64,000 nt of DNA from Paenibacillus sp. FSL R10-2782 (GCF_038592985.1 NZ_CP151951.1:3649001-3713000); one strand, 5' to 3'. Positions 1 through 9,604 are shown, numbered from the stretch's first letter. Numbers and translations are program-made. The notes: generated from the letters alone by a model not told the origin.

Positions 1-345
1 CACCTGAGGGTGCAAATCCCGGTTCTCAGGCAACTCACGAATCGGCAGCAGCAATTGACGCCCCAATCCCATTTCCAAAAAACAACCCAGACGCGGATGC
101 ACATCCGCCACCTGAAGTTTGGCCAGTTCGCCCAGCGAGAGGAACGGCTTTTTCATAGTAGCGGCCAAACGGTCCTCTGTATCGTGAAAAATAAATACTT
201 CCAGCCGTTCTCCAACCTCGATCTCACGTGTCAGCTCGGTATAATGAAGCAACACATCCTGATCGCCGACTGTGAGAAAGTAGCCGAAGGGGGATACCTC
301 ACGATCTACCATAATCGTGACATAAGTACCAGCAATCAGATTCAT
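1..345 (-). CDS. cvfB: CvfB/YitL-like S1 RNA-binding protein, N-terminal part (runs off window)
   Basis: Only the first 115 codons are visible. The reading frame is open from an ATG at 345 to the window edge. The product begins MNLIAGTYVTIMVDREVSPF and continues with a compact beta-rich segment (VLLHYTELT, GERLEVFIF, LGELAKLQVADVHPRLGCFLEMGLGRQLLLP). This matches the tandem S1-like domains of the CvfB/YitL family, RNA-binding proteins that affect virulence-factor expression in staphylococci. The start overlaps the rsfS stop by 4 bp, so it is translationally coupled as the last visible member of the yqeG-rsfS operon. In Bacillus subtilis this position is usually held by yqeM. The family is recognised from memory; the missing C-terminus with the winged helix cannot be checked. 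Confidence 0.8.
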   Translation of the reverse strand, partial: MNLIAGTYVTIMVDREVSPFGYFLTVGDQDVLLHYTELTREIEVGERLEVFIFHDTEDRLAATMKKPFLSLGELAKLQVADVHPRLGCFLEMGLGRQLLLPIRELPENRDLHPQV

Positions 346-689
346 ACCTTCTCCACAACCTTAGCGTCCGACCAAAGTCTTTCAATGTTATAATATTCAC
401 GCTCGTCGCGATGGAAGACATGCACTACGACATCTCCCAAGTCCATCAGAACCCAGCGACCCGAATCCATTCCTTCGATCCCTTTGATTGTTGTACCTTC
501 ATCATGAGCGCGTTTGCGAATTTCCGTCACAATCGCCTGTACCTGAGTATCCGAATTACCGTGGCAGATAACAAAGTAATCCGCTACAAGGGATACGCCC
601 CGCAAGTCAAGGGCTACAATATTCATGGCCTTCTTATCTTCAGCGGCCTCAACCGTAATTTGCATTAATTTCTCATTAGTTATGGTCAT
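342..689 (-). CDS. rsfS: Ribosomal silencing factor RsfS
   Basis: This 115-residue protein has the length and signature segments of the RsfS (YbeB/YqeL, Iojap) family: ALDLRGVSLVADYFVICHGNSDTQVQAI, then GMDSGRWVLMDLGDVVVHVFH, and a final EREYYNIERLW. RsfS binds ribosomal protein uL14 on the 50S subunit and blocks 30S joining when nutrients are scarce. It sits in the standard position after yqeK, overlapping its stop by 4 bp, and its own stop overlaps the cvfB start. Regulation beyond the operon is not visible. No missing residues were noticed. Confidence 0.95.
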   Translation of the reverse strand: MTITNEKLMQITVEAAEDKKAMNIVALDLRGVSLVADYFVICHGNSDTQVQAIVTEIRKRAHDEGTTIKGIEGMDSGRWVLMDLGDVVVHVFHRDEREYYNIERLWSDAKVVEKV

Positions 690-1282
690 TCATGAACCTC
701 CGATTTTCTCTGTTTAAGTTGTTGGATCAGATCATTTCGCGACAGTACCGTCAACGGAAAAATAACCTTTTGCTTCTCCAGCAGCAGTGAAATCGTGGAA
801 TCAAATCCAGCGACAAGACCCTGCTCCAAACTTTTTTTCGCCTGTTTGCGGATATGATCTACCCCTGGGAAATCTCTTCCCGGCTCGATATAATCAGCGA
901 GACACACGACTTTGTCTAGCAAACTCATGCCTACACGTCCTGAGGTATGCCAGCGAATGGCACTCCGTATTTCAGAGTCTTCCACCCCATAGTCTCTCGC
1001 TGCAACGCAATATCCTACCTCAGAATGCCACAGTTGCTTGTCATGTTGCAAAAGCTCTTGGTCACATTCGGGATGACTGCGAATCACTTCCTCCATCTGC
1101 TGAACGGGCCAATATTTCGCTACATCATGCAAAATAGCCGCTAATTCGGCCTTATCCGGGTCCGCGCCATACCGCTTGGCAAGCTCCACGGAGGTATGCA
1201 TGACACCTAGTGTGTGCTTCCAGCGTTTTTCAGGCATTTGACCAGATACGGCCTCCATCAATTGCTCACGGCTGTACTTCAT
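686..1282 (-). CDS. yqeK: YqeK family HD-domain hydrolase (diadenosine tetraphosphatase type)
   Basis: The 198-residue product starts at the ATG at 1282 (MKYSREQLMEAV). The longer open frame upstream overlaps nadD and has no family likeness. HD-domain metal ligands are present: H near residue 20 (HTLGVMHTSVELAKRY), HD in AAILHDVAKYWP, the H in WHSEVGY and later HTSGR and D in CLADYIEPGR. YqeK enzymes cleave Ap4A symmetrically and belong to the Bacillales nadD operon. The start lies 17 bp inside the end of nadD, so coupling is likely. Activity is inferred from the family. Confidence 0.92.
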   Translation of the reverse strand: MKYSREQLMEAVSGQMPEKRWKHTLGVMHTSVELAKRYGADPDKAELAAILHDVAKYWPVQQMEEVIRSHPECDQELLQHDKQLWHSEVGYCVAARDYGVEDSEIRSAIRWHTSGRVGMSLLDKVVCLADYIEPGRDFPGVDHIRKQAKKSLEQGLVAGFDSTISLLLEKQKVIFPLTVLSRNDLIQQLKQRKSEVHE

Positions 1283-1856
1283 ACAAACCGCCCCTTGTAA
1301 TGTAATCATGCACACGATCAGGCACAAGATAGCGAATGGTGCGCCCTTCCGCAACACGTTCCCGAATATCCGTCGAGGAAATATCCACCACCGGCATATC
1401 CGCCAGCAGCACCTTGTTTTGCAAATAATGCGGCAGTTCATTCAGCGCAAGCTGGAAACCGGGACGCCGGACACCGATAAAACAAATCCGGTGCGCCAGC
1501 TCCTCAATCCCCTGCCAATGAGGTAAGTAATTCACCATATCCGCGCCAATGATAAAATAAAAATCAACAGCAGGATGCAGTTCCTGAAGCTTTTTGATCG
1601 TGTCAATAGTATAAGATACCCCGCCGCGAAGCACTTCAATATCCAACACTTCAAAAGCAGGATGGCCTGCCACCGCTTCACTCGTCATCTCCAGCCGCTC
1701 CGTGCCGCTCGCCCCCGCCTGATGCTTGTGCGGAGGGATATGGGAAGGCATGAACCATACATGGTCCAGCGCATAGGCATCCCTTGCCGCTTCTCCAGCC
1801 AGCAGATGTCCAATATGAATCGGGTCAAATGTACCGCCCATAATACCGATTTTCAT
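1266..1856 (-). CDS. nadD: Nicotinate-nucleotide adenylyltransferase NadD
   Basis: This 196-residue protein carries the nucleotidyltransferase signature GGTFDPIHIGHLL at its N-terminus (with the HxGH motif), WFMPSHIPPHK for substrate contact, and the C-terminal ISSTDIR motif. NadD adenylates nicotinate mononucleotide to deamido-NAD in NAD biosynthesis. It sits between yhbY (18 bp upstream) and yqeK (overlapping). Length and motifs are standard, with nothing odd. Confidence 0.97.
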   Translation of the reverse strand: MKIGIMGGTFDPIHIGHLLAGEAARDAYALDHVWFMPSHIPPHKHQAGASGTERLEMTSEAVAGHPAFEVLDIEVLRGGVSYTIDTIKKLQELHPAVDFYFIIGADMVNYLPHWQGIEELAHRICFIGVRRPGFQLALNELPHYLQNKVLLADMPVVDISSTDIRERVAEGRTIRYLVPDRVHDYITRGGLYEVQP

Positions 1857-1874
1857 AGTTTTCTCCCCGCTTGC

Positions 1875-2171
1875 TTATCCTCTAGGCAGTTCGATTTGCT
1901 TGTTATCACGGGATTCCTTGTACAAAATAATCGTGCTCCCGATGAGCTGCACAAGCTCGGAACCTGTTTCCGTAGCCAGCTCTTCCGCAATTTCATGCTT
2001 GTCATCCAAACAGTTGTTCAAAATCTGCACCTTCATTAGCTCGCGCTTTTCAATCGCATCGTTAATGTGGCGCATAAGATGCTCGTTCGTACCGTTTTTT
2101 CCTACTTGAAAAACCGGGTCCAGATGATGTGCCATCGAGCGCAAATACCTTTTTTGTTTACCTGTTAACAT
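1875..2171 (-). CDS. yhbY: YhbY/YqeI CRM-domain RNA-binding protein
   Basis: A 98-residue protein of the CRM domain family, with the typical start LTGKQKRYLRSMAHHLDPVFQVGKNG (containing the conserved KQxR and GKxG elements), the amphipathic helix HLMRHINDAIEKRELMKVQILNN and the ETGSELVQLIGSTIILYKES core. Family members bind precursor 50S particles and help ribosome assembly. The gene lies between aroE and nadD as in Bacillus. A ribosome binding site AAGGAG precedes the ATG. Confidence 0.95.
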   Translation of the reverse strand: MLTGKQKRYLRSMAHHLDPVFQVGKNGTNEHLMRHINDAIEKRELMKVQILNNCLDDKHEIAEELATETGSELVQLIGSTIILYKESRDNKQIELPRG

Positions 2172-2239
2172 GTATAATTAACTCCTTCATAACCACATAT
2201 GCCATGCGGCAATTCCATAATTTTAATGTAAAATCCGAC

Positions 2240-3109
2240 TTACGACAGGCTTCTCAGCACCGCCGCTCTCATTTCGTCTACAGCAGGAGCTACGCCCATA
2301 AAATACTCAAAAGCCACCGCTCCCTGATACACGAACATGCCCAAGCCTCCATGCACGGTGCAGCCGCGCTGTTCACGGCTTTCGCGTAAAAATCTCGTTT
2401 CCAGCGGGTTGTAGATCAAATCACTCACAATGATTCCTTGCGGAATCAGACTCGTTTCCAGTGGAAGCTCATCGGATAGAGGAGACATTCCTACCGAGGT
2501 CGTATTGATCAGCACATCCACCGATGCAAGCACGCTCTCCGCTTCATCGTTAGAATAGCCCGTCACAGGGATCGCTTCCGTCGTCCACTCCAATGCCAGT
2601 TGCTCTGCCTTATCGCGTGTCCGATTCAGAATAATGACTGATTCGGGCTGTTCCTCCAGTAAAGCATGAATCACACCTCTGGCAGCACCTCCAGCTCCGA
2701 GGACTGCAATTTTTGTGCCTTTCAACTTAACCGAAGTCTCTTCTTTGAGCGAGCGTACGTAGCCGATCCCGTCCGTATTGTAACCCTTGAGCCGTCCGTT
2801 GTCGTTCACAATCGTGTTAACAGCACCGATGAGTCTGGCCCCTTCATCAATCTCATCCAAATATTTCATAACTTCAACTTTATGAGGAATCGTCACATTG
2901 ACTCCGCGGAAATGCAGAGCACGAATCCCCTTCATGGCGTCCTCCAGCTGTTCCGGCTTAACATGAAGAGGAACAAAATCCCCCTCTATCCCCGCAGCCT
3001 TTAAAGCTACTTTATGCATGAGAGGCGATTTGGAGTGCTTGATCGGATCACCCAATACGCCCAATAATACAAGATCTTGTTCAGTCACTCCAGACTCCCC
3101 GCTGCTCAT
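2240..3109 (-). CDS. aroE: Shikimate dehydrogenase AroE
   Basis: The 289-residue enzyme reduces 3-dehydroshikimate to shikimate with NADPH. Motifs in order: VLGDPIKHSKSPLMH (shikimate binding), NVTIPHK with the catalytic lysine, the Rossmann glycine motif GAGGAARG, the NADP phosphate-binding NRT, and the C-terminal GLGMFVYQGAVAFE. It sits in the usual place between yqeH and yhbY. The ATG follows GGGGGAG. Ordinary in length and content. Confidence 0.97.
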   Translation of the reverse strand: MSSGESGVTEQDLVLLGVLGDPIKHSKSPLMHKVALKAAGIEGDFVPLHVKPEQLEDAMKGIRALHFRGVNVTIPHKVEVMKYLDEIDEGARLIGAVNTIVNDNGRLKGYNTDGIGYVRSLKEETSVKLKGTKIAVLGAGGAARGVIHALLEEQPESVIILNRTRDKAEQLALEWTTEAIPVTGYSNDEAESVLASVDVLINTTSVGMSPLSDELPLETSLIPQGIIVSDLIYNPLETRFLRESREQRGCTVHGGLGMFVYQGAVAFEYFMGVAPAVDEMRAAVLRSLS

Positions 3110-3214
3110 CGTTGTTCTCCCCCATATTGCAAAATATTAGGCTGCACAAATACATGAACGGCGGCAGGAACCTGAATATGTTCCTTGCCGCCCTATCACA
3201 TGGTTTAACATCCG

Positions 3215-4342
3215 TTAAATCAACGAAGGCCGTAAAAGGACACGGATTCCCCGAGGAGCATGAACCGCTACCAAAGCCCCGTTCTCACTATTGACCCTGA
3301 TCCATCCCAAACCAGAGATATAAATATCCGATTGAGATTTACGGGGAACGCGGAACTCATGTCTTGTCCATTCCGGCATCTCTGCCAACTGATCACGTGT
3401 CGGCGGTGACAGCAGTTCTCCGGCATGATCTTCGAACAGTTGATCCGCCCGCTCCAGCTTGGTGCGATGAATTTTAAGGCCGCCATTGATGTAGCATGTG
3501 AACGATTGGTGTTGCCCCTCTACAAAATCAAACCGTGCCATCCCACCGAAAAACAGCGTTTGTCCGGGATCTAGCTGATAAGCAGCTGGTTTCAGCGGCT
3601 TGTCCGGCATAATAGCGCCCAAATCCTGCCGGGACACGATTTCACTGAAACGCCAAGGATACACAATACCCGGTGTATCAATAATATGCTTGCCGTCGTC
3701 AAGCGGAATATTCACCATATCCAGCGTCGTTCCCGGGTAACGGGATGTTGTTAACTCCTGCTCCATATCGCTATGATCACGGATCAAGCGGTTAATGAGC
3801 GTGGATTTACCAACATTTGTTGCACCGACCACATACACATCCCGATTGCCGCGCAACTCGGATACTACATCCAGCAGACGATCAAAGCCTTGATTTTTTT
3901 TGGCCGAGCACAGAACGATATCTGCCGTGCGAAGTCCTTGCTCCTTAGCCTGCTTTTGCACCCAGTTGAGGACCTTGTTCCAGTTCGTTACCTTAGGCAA
4001 CAAATCCGTCTTGTTCACAGCCAGTACAACCGGATTAGATCCTACGAAACGTTGCAAGCCGGAAATCAGACTGCCTTCAAAGTCGAAAATGTCCACAATG
4101 TGGATGACGAGTGCGTCCTTGTCCCCAATTTGGCTGAGCAGTTTCAGGAACTCATCCTGATCCACAGCTACCGAAGACGTTTCATTATAATTTTTAATCC
4201 GGAAACAACGCTGACAGATGACAGGCTCGCGTGTAAGCAATTTTTCAGGAATATATCCCGGAAGCTCCGGGCTAGTGGTCTGCATCGTGATACCGCACCC
4301 ACTACATTTGACGGCAGTTCCGCCGTCAGGTCTTTCAGTCAT
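3215..4342 (-). CDS. yqeH: Ribosome biogenesis GTPase YqeH
   Basis: A 375-residue circularly permuted GTPase needed for 30S assembly. The start is the ATG at 4342 because GAGGAGG precedes it at good spacing; the longer frame lies inside yqeG. An N-terminal zinc finger (CSGCG ... CQRC, about residues 13-55) is followed by G4 (VNKTD), G5 (CSAKK), G1 (GATNVGKST) and G3 (DTPG), the permuted order. The gene overlaps yqeG by 8 bp and precedes aroE. Typical of the family. Confidence 0.96.
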   Translation of the reverse strand: MTERPDGGTAVKCSGCGITMQTTSPELPGYIPEKLLTREPVICQRCFRIKNYNETSSVAVDQDEFLKLLSQIGDKDALVIHIVDIFDFEGSLISGLQRFVGSNPVVLAVNKTDLLPKVTNWNKVLNWVQKQAKEQGLRTADIVLCSAKKNQGFDRLLDVVSELRGNRDVYVVGATNVGKSTLINRLIRDHSDMEQELTTSRYPGTTLDMVNIPLDDGKHIIDTPGIVYPWRFSEIVSRQDLGAIMPDKPLKPAAYQLDPGQTLFFGGMARFDFVEGQHQSFTCYINGGLKIHRTKLERADQLFEDHAGELLSPPTRDQLAEMPEWTRHEFRVPRKSQSDIYISGLGWIRVNSENGALVAVHAPRGIRVLLRPSLI

Positions 4343-4865
4343 TCTTCTTTTCCTCCTCAAGCCATAAGCCTTTCTTACGTAACCTTGTGAGCGCAATTCG
4401 CTCCAACCGCCGATTAAAGCGGGTCATGATTCCTTCATCATGGATGGATATGGGCAGCACCAGCACCGTGTGCAATCCCAGTCGGTTACCACCCAATACA
4501 TCCGTCAACATTTGGTCCCCGACCATAATAGTCTCTTCCGGGGTAAGTCCCATCATACGGATGGCTCTGCGGAAGGACGAGTTGGAGGGCTTCCGTGCGG
4601 CATGTATAAATTCAATGTCCAAAGGCGTAGCGAACACAGATACACGTGCCATATTATTGTTGGACACGATGACAAGCTTAAAACCCGCCTGTTTGACCTT
4701 TTCAAACCAGGCCACCAGTTCGGGAGTCGCATTCGGAGCTTTTGCACCAACCAGCGTATTATCCAGATCCGTAATAATGCCGCGATATCCTTGAGCATGC
4801 AATCCTTCAAGATCAATATCAAAGACGGTATTCACCCGCAATTTGGGCATCAGCATTTCAAACAA
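4335..4865 (-). CDS. yqeG: YqeG family HAD-IIIA phosphatase
   Basis: This 176-residue HAD superfamily phosphatase has motif I TDLDNTLVG, motif II VSNN, and motif III/IV VGDQMLTDVLGGNRLG. Relatives in Bacillus (YqeG) and mitochondrial Gep4-type enzymes act on phosphatidylglycerophosphate or similar phosphoesters; the bacterial substrate is not certain. It is the first gene of the operon, and the next gene (yqeH) starts within its end. A promoter probably lies in 4870-4915, but I could not fix its boxes. Confidence 0.92.
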   Translation of the reverse strand: MFEMLMPKLRVNTVFDIDLEGLHAQGYRGIITDLDNTLVGAKAPNATPELVAWFEKVKQAGFKLVIVSNNNMARVSVFATPLDIEFIHAARKPSNSSFRRAIRMMGLTPEETIMVGDQMLTDVLGGNRLGLHTVLVLPISIHDEGIMTRFNRRLERIALTRLRKKGLWLEEEKKND

Positions 4866-4917
4866 CGTCGGTCACCTCAGTTTCATACGACAAACTATAC
4901 CATATTAATAGGGGTTA

Positions 4918-4954
4918 GTAAAAAGCTATCCACAACAAACGGACAGCTTTTTAC
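4918..4954 (-). terminator. Intrinsic terminator after the transglutaminase operon
   Basis: A hairpin with arms GTAAAAAGCT(G/A)TCC and GGATAGCTTTTTAC around a short loop ends in a T run on the minus strand. It lies 118 bp beyond the stop of the transglutaminase-like gene and just before the yqeG promoter region, so it separates the two operons. Confidence 0.75.
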
Positions 4955-5071
4955 AGAGCATATGATGAAGATTATAAATCGGCAGCTTTCGAGCCGAGTA
5001 AAAACGGTTTAGCCTTCGTCCTTCTAATCCGAAACGGTTTTTCGTTCGCTTCATTCGGTATGCCTTCTGGA

Positions 5072-7264
5072 CTAACCTTTCTTATGCAACAGGGCCGCTT
5101 GCTGGCGGACCTTGCGCCAATCCTCGGCAGTTACCGAGGAAGGACTGTAGCGCGCTTGTTCAAACAGCTCCAGCAGTAGATGCAGAATTGGAGCGCGTTC
5201 CGGTGATTCAACTGACCATCTGCCGACCGATTCCCTCAGCGTCTCGTGGCTAGTACGGGCAAACCCCTTACTGCGCATGTACCGTAGCCAGCGCTCGGTT
5301 TCGACGATCACCTTTTCGTCCGGGGTCAACGGCTTTCCTTTACGCAGACGCAGCAGATAAAAATGAATATCTGCCCGATTACGCCATACGATATAAGCGC
5401 CCCACAGTACGATAACAGCCACTGCCGACACTATAATTACCGGATGAATCCTCGTCCCTTCCTCTGGATTGGCCTGCGGCGTCTGTGCAGACTGTTCCGA
5501 CTCAGGCTGATCCTTCACTTCCGGAGTATCAGGCGTCTTCGAATCCTCCTGTTCCGTAAGCAACGGCATATCAAAGCCTGGTGTAGCTTCTACAGGAACC
5601 CATCCGTATTCACCCAGATACACTTCGGCCCAGGAATGTGCATCCGCATTGGTAACGGAGTAGGATGACATATTTTCATTATCATCGCCCGTCGTTGCAT
5701 CATCCGAAAACGTCTGCTGACCTGGTGCATATCCTTTGACCCAACGCGCCGGAACACCGACGGAACGAGCCATCATAACCAGCGAAGTGGAATAATAATC
5801 GCAATAGCCTTCCCTAATCTCGAACAGAAAGGCATCCACAAAATCCTTGCTTTTTTTGCGGGAAAGATCCGGGTTGTTCGTATATGCATAATTTCGCTGT
5901 AAATATTGCTGTAGCAGTCCGACCTTTTCATAAGGCGTTTTGGCTGATGATGTTACATTTTGAGCCAAATCACGCACTCGCTTCGGCAGCTCATTAGGGA
6001 TTTGCAAATAGGCTTCCTGCTTATTCTTTCCATACAGCTCATTAAACGTTTTTGTGCGAAGTTCTTTCTCCGGGATTACAGGCACATGTGACACCAGAGT
6101 ATACGTTTTGGGATAAGTAGTTCTTCTGGAGGATGAACTCCATAGCAGTTCTGCCTGTTCCGGTTTCCAACGTAATCCGTCTGCCCGCGAGTCTCTGTCC
6201 ACCGATTGAACACGATGTACCGAATAGGCACCGAACAAAACGGGGTAGCTCTGATCATTTTGCATCGTAATGGTCTGAACGACCTGCTCAGTGGAATGCC
6301 GCGTTTCTTGTGTATTTTCCAGCTCTGCCGTCATTGGCACATCATTCAGCGTTTGGTCGTCATTGTCTGCATCACTCCAGCCCGTACCGGAATACGTTCG
6401 CTTAGTCTCGCCCCGCCAATAGCTTCGCTGGTTCGTCGTGATGGTCATTACGGGAGAGTAGTCAAAATTAAATCCCCCACCCAGTCGATTATCCTGCCGA
6501 CTATAGCCCGATGCTGTACTCATCCGCTGATTCATAGCCCCGGCTCCATTGTTAATACCAACGGTAGATGAGCTATTTCGCTGGGTCCAAGCCGTATAAG
6601 GATCCGTTAAGGTCGGCTGTATCTCTGGCATATTCACGCCAGCCATAATAATCAAAGCAAAAATGACCGCAATATTCGCTGCAATTTTGTACGGGTAACG
6701 GCGAATGTGCTTCCACCCTTGAGGATAGTGCTGTCGAAAATACTGCAAATGCTCAGTCACCAGCCAACCCATACCCGCAAACACCATCCAAGCGACTTCT
6801 TCCCATAGCACGGTTGGCGTGAACGAATCAAGCACTGCCAGCGCGGCAATATTAATGCCTACAAACACCAGAATGCGCTGCTTCGTCGTAACGATGAGTG
6901 GTAACATCTCAATGACTAGCCAAGCAATCAATGAAAACCAAATATACGGAGACATATTAGATATAAATTGATCCAGACGGTTTGCAAATCCCCCGAAAGG
7001 AATAATAATCGAGTAGGACACGAGCGTCCGGTACAAAATAAAAAATAACGTGGCCGCCTTGACGATAAATTCAATCCAAGGCCGAAGCGGCAGCAAGATT
7101 TTCACCAGAGCCAGCATCGTAACCGTCGCCAGTACAAGCGTTCTCGTCTCTTCAAGCCACAGGACTGAAGCAAAGGACACCCATTGCATGACAATAATAA
7201 TAATCCATAAAAATGTAAAAGCCGCAGCCCAGGAGCCCTTCAGCGATTGAAGCCAGTTCTTCAT
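5072..7264 (-). CDS. TgpA-like membrane protein with transglutaminase domain
   Basis: A 730-residue protein with about seven N-terminal membrane helices (roughly residues 10-215), an extracellular region, a transglutaminase-like cysteine protease core around residues 440-560, one further membrane helix (about 610-630) and a cytoplasmic tail with a DUF4129-like end (WLRYMRSKGFARTSHETLRE). Catalytic residues are visible: Cys in EGYCDYYSTSLVMMARS, His in DAHSWAEVYL and Asp or Glu in WVPVEATPGF. It overlaps the DUF58 gene by 4 bp and belongs to the MoxR-DUF58-TgpA trio common in bacteria. The substrate is unknown; a cell-surface peptidase role is inferred. Confidence 0.9.
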   Translation of the reverse strand: MKNWLQSLKGSWAAAFTFLWIIIIVMQWVSFASVLWLEETRTLVLATVTMLALVKILLPLRPWIEFIVKAATLFFILYRTLVSYSIIIPFGGFANRLDQFISNMSPYIWFSLIAWLVIEMLPLIVTTKQRILVFVGINIAALAVLDSFTPTVLWEEVAWMVFAGMGWLVTEHLQYFRQHYPQGWKHIRRYPYKIAANIAVIFALIIMAGVNMPEIQPTLTDPYTAWTQRNSSSTVGINNGAGAMNQRMSTASGYSRQDNRLGGGFNFDYSPVMTITTNQRSYWRGETKRTYSGTGWSDADNDDQTLNDVPMTAELENTQETRHSTEQVVQTITMQNDQSYPVLFGAYSVHRVQSVDRDSRADGLRWKPEQAELLWSSSSRRTTYPKTYTLVSHVPVIPEKELRTKTFNELYGKNKQEAYLQIPNELPKRVRDLAQNVTSSAKTPYEKVGLLQQYLQRNYAYTNNPDLSRKKSKDFVDAFLFEIREGYCDYYSTSLVMMARSVGVPARWVKGYAPGQQTFSDDATTGDDNENMSSYSVTNADAHSWAEVYLGEYGWVPVEATPGFDMPLLTEQEDSKTPDTPEVKDQPESEQSAQTPQANPEEGTRIHPVIIVSAVAVIVLWGAYIVWRNRADIHFYLLRLRKGKPLTPDEKVIVETERWLRYMRSKGFARTSHETLRESVGRWSVESPERAPILHLLLELFEQARYSPSSVTAEDWRKVRQQAALLHKKG

Positions 7265-8508
7265 AGCGTCCCTCCCCCCATTCTAGCTGGAAGCTCTTCA
7301 AGACTCGGAACATGATAACCCTGAATGCCTCTTGTACGAAGCATGCTCATCCATTCTTGGGCCTGTCCCTCACTTGATTCTTCTCCGATATAAATGTGGC
7401 ACGGGGTCATCCCCCGTGTATCGGCCCAACGAAGAAGCTCCAACGCCTGATGATCCTTCAACGGACTAATCAGCACAAAATAGCAGCCTTGTGGAAATTG
7501 CCGAACACTGCTTTCTACAGCCGTCATAAGACTGCCTTGGGAAGTGGTGTGTATGTCTACCAAATGATGCATCATCCGTTGCCGTTCCATCATCTGCTCA
7601 CTGGGCTGAAAAACAGTGCCTGTCTCCCCTGCCGTACAAAGACCTACCCCCATCCGCTCCCTTCCACCATATTCCAGCAATGAAGCGATTGAGGATACGG
7701 CCAGTTCAAACTGATTGGCATTTACATAATGCTTTGTGTGTATGTCCAGTACTAGCATCGTTTTCGGAACCGTCTCATGCTCAAATTCCTTAGATTTCCA
7801 GCTGCCTGTACGTGCGGTCGCATTCCAATGGATACGTGAAAAACGGTCCCCGTATACATAGTCCCGCACTCCGTTAATTTGCGTCGTTTCGCGCCGTGTT
7901 CGAGTCTGGACGGTCTGTGGGCCGGACATACGCGAGCGGCGGTCATTTAACTGCCAATAGGGAATGAATACCGTGCGGGGCAGTACCCGAAATTCACCAG
8001 GTGCGCTTAATCTGCCTTTATGCTCCAACAGACCGAAGATATCCTCGCTCACACACTCGGTTTCCGCAAAATAATAGCTTCCCCGCTCTAACGCAGGAGT
8101 CTGAAAGGCAAGCTGTCCGCTTCCTTTCATGCTGGGGATTACGCTGTCCTCAAACGACCAGGATTCGCCTGTATGACGCTTGAGCACCTCACGAACGATG
8201 ATATACGGTAACGGCAGAAAGCCGGGAAGGCTCAAGCTCAGCTTTACATGCACCTGATCTCCGGCATGCAGTAGCTCCCCAAACTCTGAGCCTTGCGAAA
8301 GCTGCCTTGAACCCTGAACGCGGCGTACCCCGCTCAGCCCGACGATCCATAAATAAATACCCAGCAGCGTAACCATGGACAACAGCATAACTGACGTCTT
8401 GCCACCCTGAAACAACAGATATAGCAGACATACCACCCATATAGCCATCAGAAGCCAGATGCGGCCTGACAGCCGAAGGAGCCTGCGCTTCCTTTTAACC
8501 ATCTTCAT
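7261..8508 (-). CDS. DUF58 domain membrane protein
   Basis: The 415-residue protein has two N-terminal membrane helices (about residues 12-50) and a DUF58 core with the signature GVRDYVYGDRFSRIHWNATAR near the centre, followed by a von Willebrand A-like fold (VLDIHTK). Members always occur next to a MoxR ATPase, with which they are thought to act as a chaperone or assembly module. Here the gene follows moxR by 3 bp and overlaps the transglutaminase gene by 4 bp. The client is unknown. Confidence 0.9.
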   Translation of the reverse strand: MKMVKRKRRLLRLSGRIWLLMAIWVVCLLYLLFQGGKTSVMLLSMVTLLGIYLWIVGLSGVRRVQGSRQLSQGSEFGELLHAGDQVHVKLSLSLPGFLPLPYIIVREVLKRHTGESWSFEDSVIPSMKGSGQLAFQTPALERGSYYFAETECVSEDIFGLLEHKGRLSAPGEFRVLPRTVFIPYWQLNDRRSRMSGPQTVQTRTRRETTQINGVRDYVYGDRFSRIHWNATARTGSWKSKEFEHETVPKTMLVLDIHTKHYVNANQFELAVSSIASLLEYGGRERMGVGLCTAGETGTVFQPSEQMMERQRMMHHLVDIHTTSQGSLMTAVESSVRQFPQGCYFVLISPLKDHQALELLRWADTRGMTPCHIYIGEESSEGQAQEWMSMLRTRGIQGYHVPSLEELPARMGGGTL

Positions 8509-8511
8509 TCC

Positions 8512-9471
8512 TTATGGACGCTCCATTCGCACGGGTACGTTCACCTGCCGAAGGACAGCCTGAAGGACAGACTGGGCGTTGGAGCTGTCGAGACGCACCT
8601 CGGGACGAAGCAGCAAACGATGCGCCAGCACATAAGGCGCCAATATTTTCACATCATCAGGAAGCACGTAATCACGATTTTCCAGAAAAGCGTACGCCTT
8701 GGTGGCCATTACAAATGCAAGCGCTGCCCGCGGGCTGGCTCCCAGCAGTACCGAAGGATGCTCTCTCGTCGCACGGACGATATCAAGTAAATAGGACGTA
8801 ACTGCTTCGTCCATATAAATTTCTCTGATTTCCTGCTGGATCGCAGCAATCTGTTCCATATGGGCTACCGCCTCTAGCCGATCTGCCGGCTGACCCTCCT
8901 GATGACGAAGCAGCATGTTTCGCTCAGTCTCCATATCGGGATAACCGAGACTGATTTTGAGCATAAAACGATCGAGCTGCGCTTCCGGCAGCATATAAGT
9001 CCCTTCAAAATCAATCGGATTTTGCGTAGCACACAGCATAAAAGGATGAGGCAGCATGTGCGTTTCTCCATCCACGGTTACACTGCGCTCCTCCATCACT
9101 TCCAGCAAAGCCGATTGGGTTTTCGTCGTGGCCCGGTTAATTTCATCTGCCAGTAAAATATGGGTCATCACGGGACCCGGACGGAAATAAAAGCGCTCAT
9201 CCCGTGGATGAAATATGGAAACCCCTGTAATATCACTGGGGAGAATATCAGGATTACATTGAACACGGCGGTAATCACCGCGCATGGATTTGGCAAGAGC
9301 CTTGATCATTTGCGTTTTTCCCGTACCCGGAACGTCCTCGATCAGAATGTGCCCACCCGCCAGCATAGTCGTTAGCAGTAATTTTATTTCAAAGGATTTA
9401 CCTAATATGCATGATTCCAGATTAGAACGGATTGCAGATACAATCTGCACAGATTTTTGACGCACGGGCAT
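8512..9471 (-). CDS. MoxR family AAA+ ATPase
   Basis: This 319-residue AAA_3 ATPase has Walker A EDVPGTGKT, Walker B LLADEINRA, sensor segment CATQNPIDFEGTYMLPEAQLDRFM, and an arginine-rich lid (SPRAALAF). MoxR ATPases act as chaperones in maturation of protein complexes together with DUF58/VWA proteins. It is the first gene of the three-gene operon. The family is certain; the cellular target is not known. Confidence 0.94.
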   Translation of the reverse strand: MPVRQKSVQIVSAIRSNLESCILGKSFEIKLLLTTMLAGGHILIEDVPGTGKTQMIKALAKSMRGDYRRVQCNPDILPSDITGVSIFHPRDERFYFRPGPVMTHILLADEINRATTKTQSALLEVMEERSVTVDGETHMLPHPFMLCATQNPIDFEGTYMLPEAQLDRFMLKISLGYPDMETERNMLLRHQEGQPADRLEAVAHMEQIAAIQQEIREIYMDEAVTSYLLDIVRATREHPSVLLGASPRAALAFVMATKAYAFLENRDYVLPDDVKILAPYVLAHRLLLRPEVRLDSSNAQSVLQAVLRQVNVPVRMERP

Positions 9472-9604
9472 AGCCTGTAAACCTCCTAGATAGCAACATG
9501 TTTCCTATTATTGTACATGAAGGAGGGCATAGAGTACACTTGAGTCCTTTTCCAGATGTTCGAGCCAGCGCTACAGTTTGGCAGCATTTTGTATGCAGAC
9601 ATAT

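Noticed and set aside
10..393. Plus-strand frame of 127 codons at the left edge
   Set aside because: It lies antisense to cvfB and rsfS, whose family motifs are clear; no ribosome binding site.
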